Below are positions 59,958-64,000 of a stretch of DNA of 64,000 bases, in pieces. The stretch lies in NCBI RefSeq assembly GCF_025460835.1, contig NZ_JAMXAY010000005.1, positions 62,001 to 126,000 on the forward strand. Direction: 5' to 3'. The DNA is from Parapedobacter soli (GTDB taxonomy: Bacteria > Bacteroidota > Bacteroidia > Sphingobacteriales > Sphingobacteriaceae). The position numbers were made by a program, and so were the translations under genes. A model generated the notes under the pieces. It made no database searches, was not told the DNA's origin, and saw only the letters and a program-made list of their open reading frames with translations. Each line of letters opens with the position of its first letter. Within the stretch, counting starts at the first letter, position 1.

Positions 59958-59980
59958 TCAAATAATTGTTTTCGTTGCAA

Positions 59981-59988
59981 CAAACTTA
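59981..59988 (-). promoter_or_regulatory. Candidate -7 element TAagTTTG of the DUF4142 gene
   Basis: Read on the minus strand, TAAGTTTG fits the Bacteroidota consensus 23 bases before the ATG at 59957, with TTTG (60009-60012) about 20 bases further upstream as a -33 element. The oxidoreductase gene 17 bp past the lipoprotein may share it. Confidence 0.55.
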
Positions 59989-60035
59989 GCGAAAATTGCG
60001 TTACACATCAAAAATATTGTGATTATCGGTAAGAG

Positions 60036-62612
60036 CTAGGCCAGGTTCCGCCCGGCATTCACCACCCCATAGATGGTACGGGTAATCAATTTTGAAAACA
60101 CTTCGCTCTCGCTCTCACTCAAATTACCCGCCCTCAGTTTACGGATGGCATAATGCTGGATAATCAACAACGGCAACACGATCTTCTCCCGTATTGCAAT
60201 TGACTCGCGCTCCACGGGATAATTCTCCATCAGCACGGAGGTGTCACTAAGTTTCAGCACGTACTTGGTGGTCCGTTCAAACTCATCGCGCATCTTCCTC
60301 CAAAAATCGCCATAGACTTCATCGTCTTGGATATATGACGTCAAATCAAAATTTGACTTCGACATCGACATCATGCAGTTGTCGATAATGGTCTGAAACA
60401 TCCGCGATGTTTCGTAAAGTTCTTTCACCTGCTCCCATTTGCCAGCCTTTTCGACTTCTTCCAATGCAGTGCCCACTCCGTAAAACCCGGGGATGTTCTG
60501 CTTCAGTTGGCTCCATGACGTCACGAAACTAATGGCACGCAAATCTTCCAGGCGCAACTCCCTATCCGAGTTCCGTTTTACCGGCCTACTGCTGATATTG
60601 ATCTGCGACAGGAATTTGAGCGGGCTCAACCGTTCGAGGTACTTGAGAAACAGCGGGTCGTGGCGTAGTGCCAGGAATTGATCGTGGCTTATTTGCGCCA
60701 TGTATTCAATCAATTCCTTTTTCTCAGCAGATAGCGTATCGCCGCTCTGCTGCTCGAGATGCGACGTGAGCCCGGCGTGCATCAACTGCTCAATGTTATA
60801 CTGCGCGGTATCTAACGACCCATATTGGCTACTGATTGTTTGGCCCTGGATGGTCAACTGGATGTGGTCGTTCGCAATTTCTTTACCCATGGAGGCGTAG
60901 AAGCGCTGTGTTTTTCCTCCGCCCCGGGCTGGGGGCCCACCCCGGCCATCGAAAAACACCAAGTCGATGTCATATTTCCGTGCCATAGCGGTAAGCTCTA
61001 TTTTGGCTTTATAAATCGACCAGTTCGCCATGAGGTAACCGCCGTCTTTCGTGCTGTCCGAGAAGCCCAGCATGATGGTCTGCTTATTACCGCGCCGCTT
61101 AAGGTGCGAGGCATATACACTATGCTTGTACAGGGTTTCCATCACGTCTGCCGCGCGCTTGAGGTCGTCAACCGTTTCAAAGAGCGGCACGAAATCAATA
61201 TACAATGCGTCCTTCCGCCATCCGCTCCATAAAAAGAGCTCCATCAGTTCCAGCATATCGGATGCCTGTTGGCAATTGCTGATAATAAACCGCTGCGCGG
61301 CCCGTTCGCCGCCCGAACGTTGGATATCTTTGATAAGCCGTATTACCTGCAACGTATCGGCCACCAGGGCAGGTGCTTCTTCGCCAACGGATAAGTCATG
61401 TTCCACAAACGTCATATCCTCTTGTTTACCGTCTTCATCAAGCTTGTCGAAGTCAGCAGCCATCGCCAATTTACCCGCATGTGCCTCTCGCAGGTAGGCG
61501 TGGGTTTGCCGAAGGACACTGCTATCCTGCCTGAGGTCAAGCGTAGCGAAAAAGCAACCGAATGTCCGCACCTTGCGCAACAAATCATCCACCAGTTCCA
61601 CGAACAGACCGTCGTGATAATCGTTCAGCACCCGCTTAATCTCCTTAAGGTTATGGATGATTACCGGCTTCACATTGTCGGGATTCTCGGGCGGATTAAA
61701 GCTATTTTCGTAAATCAAATCCTGAAGAGCATCCATGTATTTCTCAACGCCCTTAAACGTAAGGCGCCGTTTGAGTGTCCGGAAATCACGGTAATAACAC
61801 CTGAACAGCACGGTGCGGAGCAATAGCGCAACACGTTTAGTGCTTTCCACGGTAACGTTGGGATTTCCATCACGATCACCACCGGGCCAGAACCCCAGTT
61901 CGACCAATTGGCTTCCCTCATCCACCGAGAGATCGAACTCATCGTCGAATTTTGACTGTATAGCTGAAGCTACATGGTAAAAAACATTTTCGAGAAACCA
62001 AGCCAGACTCACCGCCTCATCTACCGGCGTCGGCTTGTTCTTATTCAAAAAGGGCGTCTTACCCAACTGCTGCAGCAAGAGGTGGATGTTATGGATATCG
62101 TTTTTCTTCAATGCTTCTGTCAGATCGGTAATGATTGCCAATACCGGTCCGGGATAGAATTGTGTGGGATGGGCTGTAAGCACCAGCCGCACCGAAAAAT
62201 CGTTCAATTTCTCTATCAGTTTGGCCCGGAGTTCTTTGTTGGTTTCCGTTTCCTTAAATACAGAATCCAACAGGCCCGCTTCGTCAGAGCGCCCTGTTTT
62301 TTTGAACGCCGCATCCTCAATGGCGTCGAAAAGCACCACCTGCCGCTCGATATACTGAATGATCCTGAACAGCAGGTCTATTCGGTCTGACTCTCGGACA
62401 TATTGCGCATATTGCCCAAAAAAGCTCTCAATAATAGCCTCGGGGTTTAACTTATCGGCAACGCCGCGTTCACAATGCGTGGTAAAGAAAGGCAGCAGCG
62501 TCCCCGTATGTTTCACCTGGTAAAATGGCAGCGTCATAAACAGGCTGTTGAACAACTCGAAACGGGTGAGCACTTCGCTTTCGAAGACTGCTTGTTTTTT
62601 ACTTAAATTCAT
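60036..62612 (-). CDS. ppc: Phosphoenolpyruvate carboxylase
   Basis: The protein is 858 residues from the ATG at 62612; an in-frame TTG 42 bases earlier is less likely. The conserved blocks occur in order: LTAHPTQFYPG (catalytic His, about residue 145), FWPGGDRDGNP (about 240), GFSDSTKDGGYLMANW (about 525), FFDGRGGPPARGGG (catalytic Arg/Gly loop, about 565) and SRPVKR (about 670). The C-terminus reads NAGRNLA where most enzymes end in RNTG, a mild deviation at an active-site tail. It fixes bicarbonate onto PEP to give oxaloacetate. Confidence 0.95.
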   Translation of the reverse strand: MNLSKKQAVFESEVLTRFELFNSLFMTLPFYQVKHTGTLLPFFTTHCERGVADKLNPEAIIESFFGQYAQYVRESDRIDLLFRIIQYIERQVVLFDAIEDAAFKKTGRSDEAGLLDSVFKETETNKELRAKLIEKLNDFSVRLVLTAHPTQFYPGPVLAIITDLTEALKKNDIHNIHLLLQQLGKTPFLNKNKPTPVDEAVSLAWFLENVFYHVASAIQSKFDDEFDLSVDEGSQLVELGFWPGGDRDGNPNVTVESTKRVALLLRTVLFRCYYRDFRTLKRRLTFKGVEKYMDALQDLIYENSFNPPENPDNVKPVIIHNLKEIKRVLNDYHDGLFVELVDDLLRKVRTFGCFFATLDLRQDSSVLRQTHAYLREAHAGKLAMAADFDKLDEDGKQEDMTFVEHDLSVGEEAPALVADTLQVIRLIKDIQRSGGERAAQRFIISNCQQASDMLELMELFLWSGWRKDALYIDFVPLFETVDDLKRAADVMETLYKHSVYASHLKRRGNKQTIMLGFSDSTKDGGYLMANWSIYKAKIELTAMARKYDIDLVFFDGRGGPPARGGGKTQRFYASMGKEIANDHIQLTIQGQTISSQYGSLDTAQYNIEQLMHAGLTSHLEQQSGDTLSAEKKELIEYMAQISHDQFLALRHDPLFLKYLERLSPLKFLSQINISSRPVKRNSDRELRLEDLRAISFVTSWSQLKQNIPGFYGVGTALEEVEKAGKWEQVKELYETSRMFQTIIDNCMMSMSKSNFDLTSYIQDDEVYGDFWRKMRDEFERTTKYVLKLSDTSVLMENYPVERESIAIREKIVLPLLIIQHYAIRKLRAGNLSESESEVFSKLITRTIYGVVNAGRNLA

Positions 62613-62954
62613 ACGAAAATAATTATTGATTATATCGTTTACTTTTCCATTCAACCGTACCGGCAGTTGCCTGACACCAATCTGAAAACGGATAAAAACG
62701 AATATAGGGAATGTTGACCAATACCTCCGCGGTTTTCGGGCTCCTCATATATCAAAAGCTAACCAAACGGCCAAATATATAAATAATCACCCAACAATCA
62801 GCTTGTTTTATTGCAAAAACACCAAAAAAATCAGACACAAAATAAAAAAAAGACAATTAACCCTTTCCATCATTTTTCTTAATAACAGAAGCTTGAATGT
62901 CGTCCTTTTATCACAATCCTTTTACTTACCTTTGCGCTTACCATCCTTCTGTGC
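62613..62954. other. Divergent intergenic region between ppc and the FUSC-type gene
   Basis: This 342-bp A+T-rich gap separates two divergent genes. No gene or RNA is visible. TACCTTTG at 62927-62934 is a good -7 element for the rightward gene, 20 bases before its ATG. I find no equally good element for ppc. Short A-runs near 62820-62860 may mark an UP-like or bent segment. Confidence 0.5.
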
Positions 62955-64000
62955 ATGAGTAAGGCCAAAGATATCCAGAATTTTTTTTACAGCCAGTATT
63001 TCTCTGACGGCCTGCGAATCACCTTTGGCACCATTGTACCTGCGTTGGTTTTTTCAGCGTTTGGCAATCTCCAAACCGGTATCATCGTTTCTTTGGGCGC
63101 AATGGCAGTCGGTTTGTCAGATAGCCCGGGGCCGGTGCATCATCGGCGTAATGGCATGCTTTTCTGTACCCTGTCGGTTTCGGTTGCCGCCATTGTCACC
63201 ACCCTTGTCAACGGCGTCCCTGCACTCCTGGCCATCACCCTGATGGCACTATCTTTCCTGTTTTCCATGTTTTCGGTGTATGGCGCCCGCGCATCATCGG
63301 TGGGTACCATGGCGATCTTGGTCATGGTGCTCAGCATCGGAGCCGCCGACGACCCGTCATTGAATATCTTCAGCCATCTGCTCTATATCCTTATCGGCTG
63401 TGTGTGGTATATGCTATTGAGCCTTTCATTACATCAGGTGAGGCCATACCGCCAAGCCCAGCAGGAGCTTGCGGAATCGATTTTAAATGTAGCTGATTAC
63501 ATCCGAATCAAAGCCAACTTCTACACGGTTGATGTCGACTTCGAAAAGAATTACCGCACGTTGATCGACCAGCAAATCACCGTAAGCACCCACCAAGATA
63601 ATGTCCGCGACCAGCTGTTCAGGGGCAAGCGCAAAATTAAAGACACCACCGAAATCGGCCGGCTGCTCATCCTCATCTTTTCCGATATCATCGATCTTTT
63701 CGAGCAGAGCATGGCCACGCATTACGATTATGATTCGATTAGGGAGCAATTTGGTTCCACGGGCGTATTGCAGCAATTCCACATCACCATCCGCCGAGTC
63801 GGCAACGAGCTCGAGCACCTGTCTTATCAAATCAACGCCAACAAAAAGCCAAAGGCATTATACAACTTCAAAACGGACTTAGAGCGGATACGTTCGGCTA
63901 TAGACACCATAGAAAAAACCCAGCAACTCAATGTATTGCCGCTCCGGAAAATACTCATCAACATCCGTAACCTGGTACAGCGCATCAACTCGTTGTATAG
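62955..64000 (+). CDS. FUSC-family membrane protein (N-terminal 348 residues; runs off the right edge)
   Basis: An ATG at 62955 opens a frame that stays open to the window end. The N-terminus (MSKAKDIQNFFYSQYFSDGLRITFGTIVPALVFSAFGNLQTG) enters about six spans grouped at residues 20-165, including IVSLGAMAVGLSDSPGPVHHRRNGM, the conserved FUSC/YccS core block. A long cytoplasmic helical region follows (about 175-348, YNFKTDLERIRSAIDTIE). The second membrane half expected in YccS/YhfK-like proteins lies outside the window. Relatives are thought to export aromatic acids or other small molecules. It has its own candidate promoter. Confidence 0.82.
   Translation, partial: MSKAKDIQNFFYSQYFSDGLRITFGTIVPALVFSAFGNLQTGIIVSLGAMAVGLSDSPGPVHHRRNGMLFCTLSVSVAAIVTTLVNGVPALLAITLMALSFLFSMFSVYGARASSVGTMAILVMVLSIGAADDPSLNIFSHLLYILIGCVWYMLLSLSLHQVRPYRQAQQELAESILNVADYIRIKANFYTVDVDFEKNYRTLIDQQITVSTHQDNVRDQLFRGKRKIKDTTEIGRLLILIFSDIIDLFEQSMATHYDYDSIREQFGSTGVLQQFHITIRRVGNELEHLSYQINANKKPKALYNFKTDLERIRSAIDTIEKTQQLNVLPLRKILINIRNLVQRINSLY

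Overview
The window looks like a chromosome segment of a Bacteroidota bacterium, most probably family Sphingobacteriaceae (Parapedobacter-like; inferred from gene content and a base composition near 50% G+C, not from a marker search). The support is a SusC/SusD pair driven by a FecI/FecR-type sigma/anti-sigma pair, a full-length type IX secretion translocon gene (sprA), repeated Gfo/Idh/MocA oxidoreductases with Tat-like leaders, DUF4153 and DUF4142 proteins, and promoters of the Bacteroidota form TAnnTTTG.

Layout. (1) 1-16508, all on the minus strand: a glycan-use locus. Reading with transcription it is ECF sigma factor, FecR, SusC, SusD, a putative TIM-barrel lipoprotein, a GH78 alpha-L-rhamnosidase, an FG-GAP/VCBS protein, an SGNH hydrolase and a PVC-type dehydrogenase-like lipoprotein cut by the window edge. 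A rhamnose-containing polysaccharide is the likely target. (2) 16901-29096, plus strand: housekeeping genes for a secreted zinc-peptidase-like protein, a PBP4-type carboxypeptidase, malic enzyme fused to a phosphotransacetylase-like domain, RuvA and SprA. (3) 29128-42339, minus strand: a GNAT-nitrilase fusion, an MHS transporter with a small membrane partner, a GlcNAc-type nagB-nagA-transporter-oxidoreductase operon, a sialate-esterase/DUF1080 protein, another oxidoreductase and a LacI regulator. Two identical 14-bp palindromes in front of the oxidoreductase operons are probably its operators. Two decayed genes also lie here. (4) 42340-45350: a gene-poor accessory stretch with a 21-bp minisatellite, toxin-gene debris, and a two-gene unit (unknown protein plus HEPN-like protein). 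(5) 44954-52531: a small integrative element inserted in the 3' end of tRNA-Pro(CGG). It has a tyrosine integrase, two unknown genes, an excisionase-like protein, a P4-type primase-helicase and accessory replication proteins, but no visible capsid or relaxase gene. Sequence just left of it repeats the architecture of its right end (terminator, arm site and core, with the same 55-bp arm-to-core gap). This indicates a second, older element in tandem whose last genes are the HEPN pair. (6) 52756-64000: a regulator/membrane-protein operon with candidate operators, tRNA-Leu(GAG), ppk1-ppx, an oxidoreductase, a DUF4142 lipoprotein, PEP carboxylase and a FUSC-type membrane protein that runs off the right edge.

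PEP carboxylase and malic enzyme point to anaplerotic C3/C4 exchange, ppk/ppx to polyphosphate turnover, and the sus, nag and oxidoreductase loci to a sugar-polymer scavenging lifestyle. Protein names rest on motif reading alone, since no database search was possible.
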